64,000 nt of DNA from Euborellia annulipes. Lineage: Eukaryota; Arthropoda; Insecta; Dermaptera; Anisolabididae. Location of the stretch: positions 1 to 64,000 of the forward strand of contig JAKCPI010005674.1 in the NCBI GenBank assembly GCA_023213315.1. The letters run 5' to 3'. Positions 54,656 through 64,000 of the stretch are shown here, one piece after another. Position numbers and translations under genes: made by a program. Each line of letters opens with the position of its first letter. Positions within the stretch are counted from its first letter, which is position 1. The notes beneath the pieces are model-generated. The model saw nothing but the letters and a program-made list of their open reading frames with translations, had not been told where the DNA came from and did not search any database.

Positions 54656-56836
54656 CCTTTTTTATTTATTTATGAATATTAATGCTCTCGAGGCGAATCA
54701 TACCATACTATTATAGTAGGATGTTCCCTTTAGGAGTAAATACTCAGGCCTACATCAATGTTTTCTAAAATCAAACTGATATTTTACATATTATTTCCAA
54801 TCTTTTAGTTCCATTTTATTTGTTTTGGAGGTGTTTGGTATGACTATGAGTCCTGACGAGATATGAAAAAGAGGATTTTGACAGAAGAATGTGAGCAGCC
54901 AGATAGAGCATATTCGTGGGCCACTAGACAGCCTGGTTAGTAAGTTTCTAGGAAATCGCAAGGACCCTAACTTCATGTTCATTGTTCAAAATATGCTGAC
55001 TAAACTGAAAACTTTGGGTTGTTCGATGAATTTGAAACTTCACTTCCTGAAATTCCCATCTTGACTACTTCCCAGAAAACCTCGGAGTCCTGAGTGAGAA
55101 CCAGGGGGAAAGATTTCAACCAAAACTTGGAAGAAATAGAGGAGTATGAAACATTAAAAAGATTGCTGACTACTGTTGGATACTGAAGAGAGGACAAAAC
55201 CTACAAAGCATGAAAGCCGTAAAAGGACGCTTCAAAAAGAGGAGAATTAGGCATCATGAAGACAAATAAACACACATATTGTTTTTATCTTACAATAAAT
55301 GGTGTAATCGATGTGATTTTTCTTTAAAGAAATTTTATTAGAAATAAAAATAAATAAAGTTTGAGTTCCATGCAACATTTATGAAAATGCATTCCCCTCA
55401 TTTTTCTTTGCATTTCTAGAAAAACCTTACGGGATGGAAAAAACCATGGTCATATTTGGATTCAGCACACCTCAAAATATAAAGTTTTGCCACCAAATTT
55501 GAAACAATTTTCGAAAATTGGAAAAACGCCGGCCTGTGATTATTATTCTGAAATTTAAAAATATCATCTTAAGTGACCCGACCTTTGAAAGGCCGATTAA
55601 GAATAAAATACCCTAAAAATGTTAATTGGGAAAGCCTGGTGTAGATAGATGAACGATAAATGATAACGCTGGAGATATTTTCAGGCCTGAAAATACCTCC
55701 AGCGTTATCATTTATCGTTCATACCCTAAAAATGTGTAAAAAAAAAAAAAAAAAATAGTGATAGTTCAACATGATTAAATAATGGGTCTAACAACTCACT
55801 CTCCCCACTTTTGTGGCGTACTTCATTTTTTGTTTATTCCTGTTCTAAATATAGATCTACATGTGAGTCAAGCCATTTATAAATATACTGACATATTTAT
55901 TTAAAATTTTAAAAAGTGGAGAATGTGAGATTTGTTAGACCCTTCAATTGTAGACCCCCAGAAAAAAAATTTCGAGAAGACTGATATATGAAATTCCCTC
56001 TTTCCCCAAAAATTAAATCTGGGCAGGTCTTGTTATTAAAAAAAATACACATTTTGGACCCTTTTTTTTATTTTTATAATTAATTCTTAAAAATATAATA
56101 GTAATAATATGATATTTTGAATATCGAATGGACATTTTGAATATATTGTGAAAGTTTTTCTTTCAAAATGACTAAATCTTTTTATTAATATAAACTTTTA
56201 AAAATACTTCACTTTGACTTTTGACAGACATTACAATTACTTAATTACATGAAAGAAAAATATTTTATTAAGTTATTTATATACTTCAAAAATTTGTGAA
56301 CTCTATGGTAAAACGAAGATCATTAGCACTAACTCTTTGATTTCTTATATATAAATAGCTGTATCCTTAAAATTTCATCCTCTTTTAGATATGTTCCTAA
56401 AAACAACTCTTGTAAGAAAGAATCGCTGGTTGAATTTCAATTTTCTGATTTTTTTTTATAAGAAATTTAACTTCTGAAAGCCTCGTCTCATGATCAAATT
56501 TTATTTATAATTTTATTTTTATTTTTAATTTAATTTTATAAAGATTTTTTTCTATGCCTTAATATGTTGGGCGGAAATAGTTTTTGATTTTTTTCTGTAA
56601 GGCAACCTTTATCTTTTGGATTTTTAAATCCCTCTTATAACTATGTTTTCAGACATGGATCTTCCTTACCCTTTTATTTTTATTTTTTGAATATTCTTTA
56701 GGCCCTTTCGATGAGCCGTTTAAACGCGGGTTCTGAAACAAAATTAATTTCTTATATTAGAATACAGGATATTATTATTCGGATACTAGACGTTAGTTTT
56801 TTCATTTTGGAATTGAATTAAACTGCCCCCTCTAAA

Positions 56837-56950
56837 ATGAAAAAATCTGGTGGCACAGCACACAACTTTCTCTTACCTTCAGTAATTGAAAGTTGTGTTC
56901 TGTGCTTGTTACACCAGATTTTTTGTATCGACATATATTTAGTTTCTGTC
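56837..56950. repeat. Family H hairpin, intergenic copy
   Basis: AAAATCTGGTGGCACAGCAC, then ACAACTTTCTC and GAAAGTTGTGTTCTGTGCTTG, then ACACCAGATTTTTTGTATCG. Same hairpin as at 10953 without the long 3' part. Confidence 0.75.
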
Positions 56951-57050
56951 AGTACGGTACATTCGAATTTCAAGATGTAAAATTTATAAGTATGGGAAAA
57001 TATTTATATTTTGTTACCATGGCAACCATTTCTCCTATCTTTCAATCAAG

Positions 57051-57263
57051 TACAGTGAGGGACAATATTAGTCCCACCCATGCGTTTTCCACTTGTGATT
57101 ATTATATTGTTTTTATAAAAGAAAATGAAAATCTTTATTGGAAATTTTGTGGGTTTGAACCATGAAAGTTTCCATTAAAAAATATATAATTTTTTTTTTT
57201 AAACAATGAAATAATCAAAAGTAGAATACCTATGGGTGGGACTTAATATTGTCCCTCACTGTA
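57051..57263. mobile_element. CAGTGAGGG MITE, complete copy 2
   Basis: TACAGTGAGGGACAATATTA to its inverse CCTCACTGTA, 213 bp, almost identical in length and sequence to copy 1 at 45208. High similarity suggests a fairly recent expansion. Confidence 0.8.
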
Positions 57264-57515
57264 CAAGAGTAAAGTGGTCTTCAGAAGATTTCAATGGATA
57301 TATTCATTTCAACTTCTGCTCCATTTTAACGAAATTGTAATGTGTTTATTTTAGTGTTAATAAATAATGATGACCTTAGGTCCTAAAGTTAGTACCAAAG
57401 CGCTCCCGAAATGTCGACTAAATATAATAATATAAAAATTTTTTTCTTTCTAATGGCTGCTTTATATATTGTAATCTTCTTCAAAGGGCTTACACTTAGA
57501 ATATATTATTTTTTC

Positions 57516-60500
57516 TTACTCAGGTGAGACAGGCGCTAAGGCAGGTCCCGGAGCCGAATCAATATCGCCGCGAAGAAGCCATTTGGCAGCTGGAGCCCCA
57601 CTTCCGGAATGAAATCTCCTGATCATCGGTGATACTGGCGAATCAATGGGTGGTGGTGTGACCGGAGGTGGAAATGGTGACGGTGGAATATACATCCCAG
57701 AGAGTGCAGAATGACGTCGAGTGGCAGCGCTTGGACGACGTCGTAGTGACAAATAAATGGAGATGCTCTTCATCACAGCCAAGCGCACCTAGACAAATGA
57801 ATTTAAAGCACGCTGGTAAGGATTAATAAATCAGAACTGATTATTAAATATAATACACTGCCCGTCAAAAATAATGTAAGATTTTGTGACCTGTTCTAAT
57901 CTAATCTATCTTAATGATACTCTTATTTATTAAACATTTAATAAGTAAATGTAACACTAATACAAATCAATTTAATCAATTTAATACAATTTAAATAAAA
58001 TGAAAAATATGTCGATTTTCAATTTGAGGGACAAATCAACATAATCTCGAAATGTTTTTTTGGATATTAACTAAAAATTTTGCTTTTATAAGAATTTTTT
58101 AATAAAATAAACAGAGAAAAACTGAAATGGAAAGATTATCTTAAAATTTTAGAAATTTGGTCTTGACAAAAAAATTTCGACATTTTTGTTTTTGTTTTAT
58201 TTAAATTATTTATTTAAATCATTTGGGTTTGTATTAAATTTACTTAGAAATGTATAAGGCAGCGGTTCCCAACCCACTTGTGGGCCGCGGTTTTATTGTA
58301 ACTGGGCCACGGAAGTCTAAGGAAAGATAAAAATTATATATATTTATATTAAATCATATACATACACTGGGCCTCAGCGTTTTTTTTACGGAAAAAGTGG
58401 GCCGCACATCAAAAAAGGTAAGGAACCACTGGTATAAGGTATTTCATATCAAATCTATATATATAAAAATGAAATGAGAAAAACGTATGTATGTATGTAT
58501 GTACACTAATACGACTAATATAAGACTTTCCTTAAAAATAGAAAGAATAAATTTTTTAGATATCATTACACTTTTACGTTAAAAAAGAGAATTTGAATTT
58601 TGAGATTTTTTATTCAAACTTGGATTTTTAATATTTAATAATTTCTTACCTCGCCATTGAGGAAGCAATATAGAAAAGCGATGAAAAATCCTTGAAAGGA
58701 GGTGAGGAAATGCGTGACATACGACCAGAGTCCAAACTCGAGAGCGGACCTCTCAAGCGGCGCCTCAGTCATATTCACCAAATTAGTAATCCCTGAAAAA
58801 TCAAATTTTCAATTAGAAATTTGTTTCTCATACTCTTGCAGAATAGCTTACTTTTTTTACCTCCATAAGCTGAGACTGTCAAACGGTTCTAACCTAATAA
58901 ATAATAAACTTCCATCTATTGCAATATTATTGAGACCCGGTAGTTAGGCAGCTCAAATGGCAGCTTGTCTGTGTGAGAAATACCTTTTCCAAAGCAGACA
59001 ATAGGCCGAACGACCATTTATAACAAAAGAATAACCAAAAAAATGTATCTTTTTAATATAAATTTCAAGATACAGTGATACCTCGAGATACGTTAGGCAA
59101 GTGTCATTAAATAGCTCCGATGCACGACCAGTTGCAACTTTTTCGTAACTGGCCGTTCCTCGTATCTCAAATTTCGCTCGTATTTCAAAACAAAACTTCG
59201 CTCGCTCGACAGCTCGTATCTCAAATAGCTCAGATGTTAGGGCACTCGTATCTCGAGGTACCACTGTATATCTAAATAAAAATTATCTCAATGTTTTAAT
59301 TAGAAAAAAAGTTTAGTGAGCGAATGCCATTTGGGCTGCCTAACTACTGGGCTTTAGTCTCAATACTATTGCAATAGACTGTATCTTTGTGCTCAGATGG
59401 CATAATGTTAAAAGTCACTTTTTCTCAAAAAAATGACTTTTTTACTTTCCGAACCGTCGGTCGTTGAGGATTGTAATCATATACAACTTTGGTTCTCAAG
59501 CATTGTCATATCGTTTGCAATTTAAAAAAAAAAAAAAAAACTTTTTCATTGTTGAAATTGCTGTCATGTAAATGGTGAATTTTGCCATCTAAGCAGAGAT
59601 ATAATATAAGGCGTTCTATTCAAGACTTTATTTATTAAAATACTTTTTAGAATACAAAAGACCGAAAAATTAGGGACCACCTGGAAACATGTCCTACCTC
59701 TAGATCACGATCCTGAACTTGGCTATTTGAATTTACTCAAGGCGGTCCCTAATTTTTTAAACTTTTTTTTAAATATAAGTTAATTATCATATCGCCTGCA
59801 GAGAATCATAGTGGCGAAAGTCCGAAAATTCAATTTTTGAGTTAAGCCTACCAAACGTTGAAACGTTTTCTCTTTTGAGTGCCAAAGTGGCGAAAAAATA
59901 TTTCCATTCTTTGCTATTGATTCTGGCCTATTCATCTGTTGCCCGCTCATTGAAGTAGGCCTATATATTATATTTATAAAACTTTCAAACGCTTTTTCTA
60001 GAATTGTTAAATTTCGGACTTTCGCCACTATGATTTTCAGCAGGCAATTTTCTATCTTCTATCATTGAGCAACAATTTAGGATATATTGCATTTTTATAT
60101 CGGACTGATTATGTCTAAATATTTTTGAACAATTAGTAATTTTCTATTTTTTTTTTTTTAGAAATATTATCAAAAGATTGAAGATGTTGAGGAAGAAATT
60201 GATTACATTTTAAACTTCTCTCGGCGGCAATCTAAATTCTTTGAAACTTTCATCGTATCGCTGTGTGAAATTATTTACAAGAATACAAATACGCATTTTT
60301 TTAATGGACTGGATTACTTAATCTCTAAAAACTTCAGAGGTAACTTTGATTTTGCTATTCATTAGATTTACATTAAAATTTTGAAGGAAAATAGAAGGCT
60401 AATCTGATAAACATTCAATTTAGAAAATTGACTTTATTGAGATCAGGGTTGGGAAATGAAAATTTATTAAAAAAGAATCACGATCCGATCCGCAGAGCCT

Positions 60501-62092
60501 GCAATTGGAAAGTCATGATGACCAACCCAATCCTATCAGATTTTCCAAAATTGGATATATATATTTTTTTAAATTTGATTTAAGTTTTTTTTTCGGCATC
60601 AAAGGCCTTTTAGACCTCATCCCTATTTATTACAATTGATTTGTATACACTAGTAGTTTTTTGATGGCTGTATATTATAATATGAGGATGTGGTATATGG
60701 GCAGCCAAGGCGAAAAACAAAATAAAAACAAAATATCTATTTTTTGTCAACGTTTCGAGTGCCAATCGCACTCTTCATCAGGACAAAAAGTTGTCAGGTT
60801 AGTTGACATGGCAGTGTAGCAACGTTTTTACCAATTTATATTTTCATTTTTTTGTCCTGATGAAGAGTGCGATCGGCACTCGAAACGTTGACAAAAAATA
60901 GATTTTTATTTTGTTTTTCGCCTTGACTGCCCATATATCACATCCTCTATGATTTGTATACATTTTGTTTAAATTAATGTTGAGAGGATGCAGCCAAGGA
61001 GGTTTAAACAAATGAAACACCCAATTCTCAATCGAGACATTTCGGCGAAACTTTCGATTGTGAATTGATGTTTCATTGGTTTAAACTTAAACCTCCTTGG
61101 CTGCATTCTCGCAACTCCAACATTATCATATCTACAGCCGCAAACTCACCCACTTTTTTAAAATTAATTGGAAAATCTATATTCTCCTTGTAATCACAAA
61201 ATTTTCCATCATTTATCCAATTTTTTATTTGATCTTTTTTTTTATTATATAAATCATGTTGAGGAACAATAATCTAATGGGAATGCATATAGTTTTCTTA
61301 GGGTAGTTACATATCGACACATCCTTGCATTCAGCCTCAATGCTTGCACTATCATCGCTCTACAAGACGCTTACCTCACGGTTCCATTATCGATGTGCGT
61401 TCATAATGGATCAGTTTACCCTGGATGTCGGATTTGCTTAGTAGAAAAGAAGAAGGGGTAGGGCGCACTGAAATAAAAAAGAAGAGGGGCGGCCTCTCAG
61501 CCAATCACGAATGAGCGCCCACCTAGATATCAAATTTTTTGATTCCCTTCAAAGCATCGAGGGTCGACCGCGAGGGTGCGAAGTAAGTAAGCATCTAGGT
61601 GCAAGTGCTTCGTTATGAACGCTCTCATATCAATAAACGTATTTGTTTCACATCGCTGTGACATCTAGGGTGCAAGCATCGAGGGTGCAGGGCCGGAACT
61701 AGCAGATTTTTTAGGGGGGCAAAATTTAATTTGCCGCCCCCTCCTTAAAATTTTCTATACAAAATTCATATCATTTTACCTTTTTTTTAGTAAATCTTTC
61801 TTTAATTGCCGCCCCCTGATATCTGCCGCCCGGGCCAAATGCACCCACTGCCCCCCCCCCCCTAGATCCGGCCCTGCGAGGGTGAATAATAAGGATGCGT
61901 CGATATCTAACTACCTATACTTAAACCATAATAATACTGTATATATAAATATTCATGTTCATTACCTAATAATGGTAGAAGAACGAGGGCTGCTCGAACT
62001 GCTTTTCGAACTCTTTCAATTTCGCTTGTATGTGATTGACGTAATTTGACGACTAATACACGAATTATATTTAGTAGAAACAAAAAATTAAG
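57516..62092 (-). CDS. Pdfr: Class B GPCR, PDF-receptor-like, 3' exons (TM5 to C-tail)
   Basis: Three minus-strand exons, 62092-61966, 58792-58650 and 57788-57516, join in frame (phases 0, 1, 0). They read [18 protein letters not shown] (TM5), [20 protein letters not shown] (third loop to TM6), [20 protein letters not shown] (TM7) and [10 protein letters not shown] at the start of the tail. LVLLPLLG and [13 protein letters not shown] are hallmarks of the secretin class. [19 protein letters not shown] and a Ser/Pro-rich tail favour the pigment-dispersing-factor receptor over DH31/CRF receptors, but this is from memory of the family. PDFR couples to cAMP in clock and arousal circuits. The N-terminal hormone-binding domain and TM1-4 lie beyond the right edge. 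The stop TAA overlaps a possible donor (GA|gtaagaaa). Confidence 0.75.
58260..58431. mobile_element. hAT-like MITE in GPCR intron
   Basis: CAGCGGTTCCCAACC and GGAACCACTG bound 172 bp, with a perfect 8-bp duplication GTATAAGG on both sides. Interior has GTGGGCCGCGG and AGTGGGCCGCAC. Confidence 0.9.
58914..59380. mobile_element. TIR element with nested MITE
   Basis: TCTATTGCAATA, GAGACCCGGTAGTTAGGCAG and CTCAAATGGCA at the left are mirrored near 59326-59380. The 59071-59269 MITE sits inside, so this element is older. Confidence 0.75.
59071..59269. mobile_element. MITE with TACAGTGATACCTCGAGATACG ends
   Basis: ACAGTGATACCTCGAGATAC and its inverse GTATCTCGAGGTACCACTGT form the TIRs. Interior has repeated TCGTATCTCAAAT/TTTCGCTCG motifs. 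TA target ends suggest a Tc1/mariner-type mover. Confidence 0.85.
59794..60046. mobile_element. Foldback element with GTGGCGAAAGTCCGAAA arms
   Basis: GCCTGCAGAGAATCATAGTG then GCGAAAGTCCGAAA is mirrored near 60015-60046 as TTTCGGACTTTCGCCACTAT and GATTTTCAGCAGGC. The arms are about 35 bp long. Non-coding, in the GPCR intron. Confidence 0.75.
60162..60339 (+). CDS. Candidate orphan exon, antisense within GPCR intron
   Basis: The plus strand is open for 59 codons between a strong acceptor (tttttttttag) and a good donor (AGAG|gtaact). It begins [19 protein letters not shown] and continues with [19 protein letters not shown] and [16 protein letters not shown]. Charge and hydrophobic pattern look like a helical protein and not random AT-rich DNA. 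There is no Met, so it would be an internal exon. No family was recognised, and no neighbouring plus-strand exon was found between 57500 and 64000. Confidence 0.35.
60570..60660 (-). repeat. SINE family A tail fragment
   Basis: TTTTCGGCATCAAAGGCCTT and CCCTATTTATTACAATTGAT match the inverse of the family A tail. Confidence 0.55.
60746..60781 (-). ncRNA. Hammerhead ribozyme candidate, E5 left arm
   Basis: Minus strand: CTGATGA, stem II AGAGTGC/GGCACTC (7 bp, loop GATT), GAAACGTT. Stem I pairs TTTTTGTC before the core with GACAAAAA after it. All three helices and all conserved bases are present; stem III is only the palindrome ACGU. Confidence 0.72.
60857..60892 (+). ncRNA. Hammerhead ribozyme candidate, E5 right arm
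   Basis: CTGATGA 60857-60863, stem II AGAGTGC/GGCACTC with loop GATC, GAAACGTT at 60882-60889. Stem I TTTTTTGTC / GACAAAAAA is a perfect 9 bp. It differs from the left arm by one base in loop II. Confidence 0.75.
60976..61125. repeat. Foldback element without clear ribozyme core (E6)
   Basis: AATGTTGAGAGGATGCAGCC and GGCTGCATTCTCGCAACTCC are the outer arms, with GGAGGTTTAAAC(A) / GTTTAAACTTAAACCTCC inside. The centre has GAGACATTTCGGCGAAACTT, which keeps only part of the GAAACGTC box in reverse. Confidence 0.6.
61688..61876. mobile_element. hAT-like MITE (CAGGGCCGG family), copy 3
   Basis: CAGGGCCGGAACTAG to CCGGCCCTG, 189 bp, with a perfect 8-bp target duplication CGAGGGTG on both sides. 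This copy fixes the ends of the family and its hAT character. Confidence 0.92.
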
Positions 62093-62166
62093 CTGAAAAA
62101 AATATACCAGTATAAGCTTAATTATAATATATATCCAATATAGTTCTTAACATTTATAGTTTATAT

Positions 62167-62458
62167 CAGCGTTTCCCAAACTTTTTTAACCGCGGCCTGG
62201 TACGAGATTTTAAAATTTTTTGAGACCCACCTTATGAAAAAAAATTTATTTACAAAAAAATTTTATTTTTGAATAAAAATCAAGTTATTTGTTTATTTAA
62301 AGAAATATGAAAAAATACCACTATTTCTAGTGTCTAACTAATGAAAAAAAAAATAGTATGCTAAATTTTTTTTTTGTTTTTACAATTTTTTTTCGCGACC
62401 CGGTAAAATCTTTTTTGGACCCGATGCCGGGTCACGACCCACACTTTGGGAATCGCTG
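62167..62458. mobile_element. hAT-like MITE (CAGCGTTTCCCAAAC)
   Basis: CAGCGTTTCCCAAAC and TTTGGGAATCGCTG are TIRs. Interior: ACCGCGGCCTGGTACGAG and GCGACCCGGTAAAATC. Target duplication is only partly readable. Confidence 0.75.
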
Positions 62459-62721
62459 GTCATATACTATATCAATTATTATTATTATTATTATTAAGTA
62501 CCGGTATCTTGAATCACCATGCCACGAAGAGGAGAGAGGCACATATGGAAATAATTTTTCAATCGGCTATTAGGGAAAAAACTTATTTTTTGAGATTTAA
62601 AATTATTTTTATTAGTTCTTTTAATAATAATTCATTATATAGAAACCACGTATTAATATATTGAATTAATTTTTATTTAAATTTGATTGTCTTAAAATGG
62701 GCCAATTGAATTGCAGCATTA

Positions 62722-63104
62722 GCTGGGCATACACGGAGAGGTAGAACTGTCGGGTTGGACCGGGGCGGTCCAATCTGTCGGGTCGATCCGCCACGGTTAA
62801 AACTTTCGTTATCAATTTGGCTTAAAAAAGTGGAGAGTTTGATCTGTCGGGTTGGACCGGGGCGGACCAATCTGTCGGGTCGATCCGCCACGGTTAAAAC
62901 CGTCATTATCAATTTCGTTTAAAAAAACGGAGAGTTTGATCTGTCGGGTTGGACCGGGGCGGACCAGTCTGCCGGGCCGGCTAAAACCGGCACGGTTAAA
63001 ACCGCCACGGTTAAAACCGTCATCACTCACAAACGTAAAGGAAAAACCCGCAGACAAACCCGTATAGTTGGCCCGCCACGGGCCAAACCGTACGTGTATG
63101 GGCA
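62722..63104. mobile_element. GC-rich TIR element with internal 97-bp tandem repeats
   Basis: GCTGGGCATACAC at the left and GTGTATGGGC at the right are weak TIRs. Inside, CTGTCGGGTTGGACCGGGGC recurs at 62747, 62844 and 62941, a 97-bp period with about 2.7 copies. The repeats carry GGGTCGATCCGCCACGG and CACGGTTAAAACCG, which fold on themselves. Confidence 0.7.
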
Positions 63105-63799
63105 AAATCTTTGGACCGCGGCAGTTTTAACCGCTGATTTGACCAAATCCGTGGACTTTCGTCTTGACGAAAGTTTTGCCTGCCGACTAGACAGATCAAG
63201 TCAAGAAGCCATTGGAATTTCCAAGAAAAATGGAAATAGAAAATTATTTAAAAAAAAAGTAATTAATCCTTTCTTCTCCTTTAAATAAAATCTTTAATTA
63301 TCTGATTCTGAAGCTGCCAAAATAGGATTTAAGGTTCCCTGAGTCCATTTAAGTAGTTTTTGGAATGATGTCTGTGTGTATGTCTGTGGTATTTTGCACA
63401 CATAAACTAGATGTAAAGGTCAAGAACTGAAAAGCTTTTGGTAAACATCGGACCATTAGGGGGCGCTTTAGAAAGAGGGCCAATATTTTTTTCTTACATA
63501 ACCTATAATTTTTTTTGTATATTCAGAAACTAGACTTTCTCCCGAGTAAAATGCTAGGTCTATATAATATTTGTATCCTAATTTGCCATGACCTTAAATG
63601 ATATTTAAAAAAAAATAATAATAATAAATTTGTTTTTGTGAATGGTGATTAACTAAAATATTTTAGAACATATTAATAGCTTAATTAATTAATAGGGGGG
63701 AGGGATAACTTATTTTCTTTAAAAATAAATTTGTAAAAAAAATTTTTGAAGTAACATGTCCTCCCCTACCCCCTCCAAAAATCGCGACTTAAAGAGATG

Positions 63800-64000
63800 G
63801 TCCGGGGCGGTCAAAACTGTCGCTTGTCCACTAACGAAAAGATCAGTCCGTGAGTTCGGACCGCAGTCCAATCTGTTAGATTGATGCGTGGCAGTCAAAA
63901 CTGTCGCTTGCTCACTAACGAAAAGATCAGTCGGTGAGTTTGGACCGCAGTCCAATCTGTTAGATTGATACGTGGCGGTCAAAACTGGCGCGTGCTCGCC
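63800..64000. repeat. 84-bp tandem repeat running off the window
   Basis: TCAAAACTG(T/G)CGC begins at 63811, 63895 and 63979, an 84-bp period. Units share CTAACGAAAAGATCAGTC and GACCGCAGTCCAATCTGTTA. The style (GG(A/T)CCG, CGGTCAAAAC) is like the element at 62722-63104, so both may be parts of one family. The open frame across it follows from the repeat and is not taken as a gene. Confidence 0.75.

Larger units (their letters stand above)
52627..57515. other. Intergenic region SPT3 to GPCR
   Basis: No supported exon on either strand. Two TIR elements, one SINE fragment and one family H hairpin are listed separately. An AATAAA lies at 52764 for SPT3. The stretch 53250-54540 is plain AT-rich sequence. 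At about 55660-55725 a short perfect inverted repeat (AACGATAAATGATAACGCTG and its inverse) is visible. Confidence 0.65.
60684..60948. mobile_element. Foldback element with paired, intact hammerhead cores (E5)
   Basis: GAGGATGTGGTATATGGGCA at the left is mirrored by TGCCCATATATCACATCCTC at the right. The arms are about 105 bp long, share GGCGAAAAACAAAATAAAAA, and surround a loop of about 55 bp. Both arms contain the best ribozyme cores of the window. In the GPCR intron. Confidence 0.85.

Noticed and set aside
57376..57416. ATGATGACC...GAAATGTCGAC as another hammerhead
   Set aside because: The CTGATGA box is incomplete, GAAACG is GAAATG, and no stem II pairing fits. At best an old relic.
58440..58505. 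Helitron 5' end (TATATATAAAAATGAAATGA with GTATGTATGTATGTA)
   Set aside because: The motif is suggestive only; no CTRR end, no hairpin and no AT insertion site could be confirmed.
62358..62664. Short plus-strand open frames
   Set aside because: They run through a hAT-like element and low-complexity TAT repeats and have no gene context.

Overview
This is an AT-rich, intron-rich and very repeat-rich piece of an animal nuclear genome. The gene set points to an arthropod or at least a protostome: an ACK-type kinase with a CRIB motif and a C-terminal UBA region, WDR81, ICMT, SPT3 and a class B GPCR that looks most like the pigment-dispersing-factor receptor. The species cannot be named from sequence alone. 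Every gene has GT-AG introns whose phases were checked by joining exons by hand; one junction in the kinase gene lacks a usable GT.

Layout, left to right. 1-4670: a satellite array of about 160-161 bp monomers (about 29 copies). 5650-12053 (minus): nine exons of WDR81 (N-terminal kinase-like region, BEACH domain, middle region); the C-terminal WD40 exons are not in the window, so the gene must continue across or beyond the satellite. 12054-12703: short divergent promoter region. 12704-36198 (plus): 14 coding exons of ACK/TNK2 (SAM-like, tyrosine kinase, SH3, CRIB, long linker, UBA), about 1153 residues, with introns full of transposon debris. 36199-44600: gene-poor, AT-rich and repeat-filled. 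44601-46529 (minus): two-exon ICMT. 47081-49145 (plus): a two-exon 78-residue membrane protein, COX14-like. 49589-52626 (plus): two-exon SPT3. 52627-57515: no gene seen. 57516-62092 (minus): the last three recognisable exons of the class B GPCR (TM5 to C-tail); its upstream exons lie beyond 64000. 62100-64000: TIR elements and GC-rich tandem repeats.

The repeat landscape is mostly non-autonomous DNA transposons: hAT-like elements with 8-bp target duplications, Tc1/mariner remnants and MITE families, plus tRNA-derived SINEs. A further set of foldback elements carries hammerhead-ribozyme-like cores (CTGATGA, stem II, GAAACGTH). At least four loci have canonical cores and several others carry variant or decayed ones. 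Many occur as inverted pairs, one ribozyme in each arm. This is the most interesting signal; the likely context is Penelope-like retroelements, known from other animals to carry hammerheads, but no reverse transcriptase is present here.

The genes do not form one pathway. ACK acts downstream of Cdc42 in endocytic and growth-factor signalling, WDR81 in endosome maturation, ICMT methylates prenylated CaaX proteins (including Rho-family GTPases such as Cdc42), SPT3 is a SAGA subunit, and the GPCR is a neuropeptide receptor. The two divergent pairs (WDR81/ACK and ICMT/COX14-like) are the only arrangements that suggest shared promoter regions.
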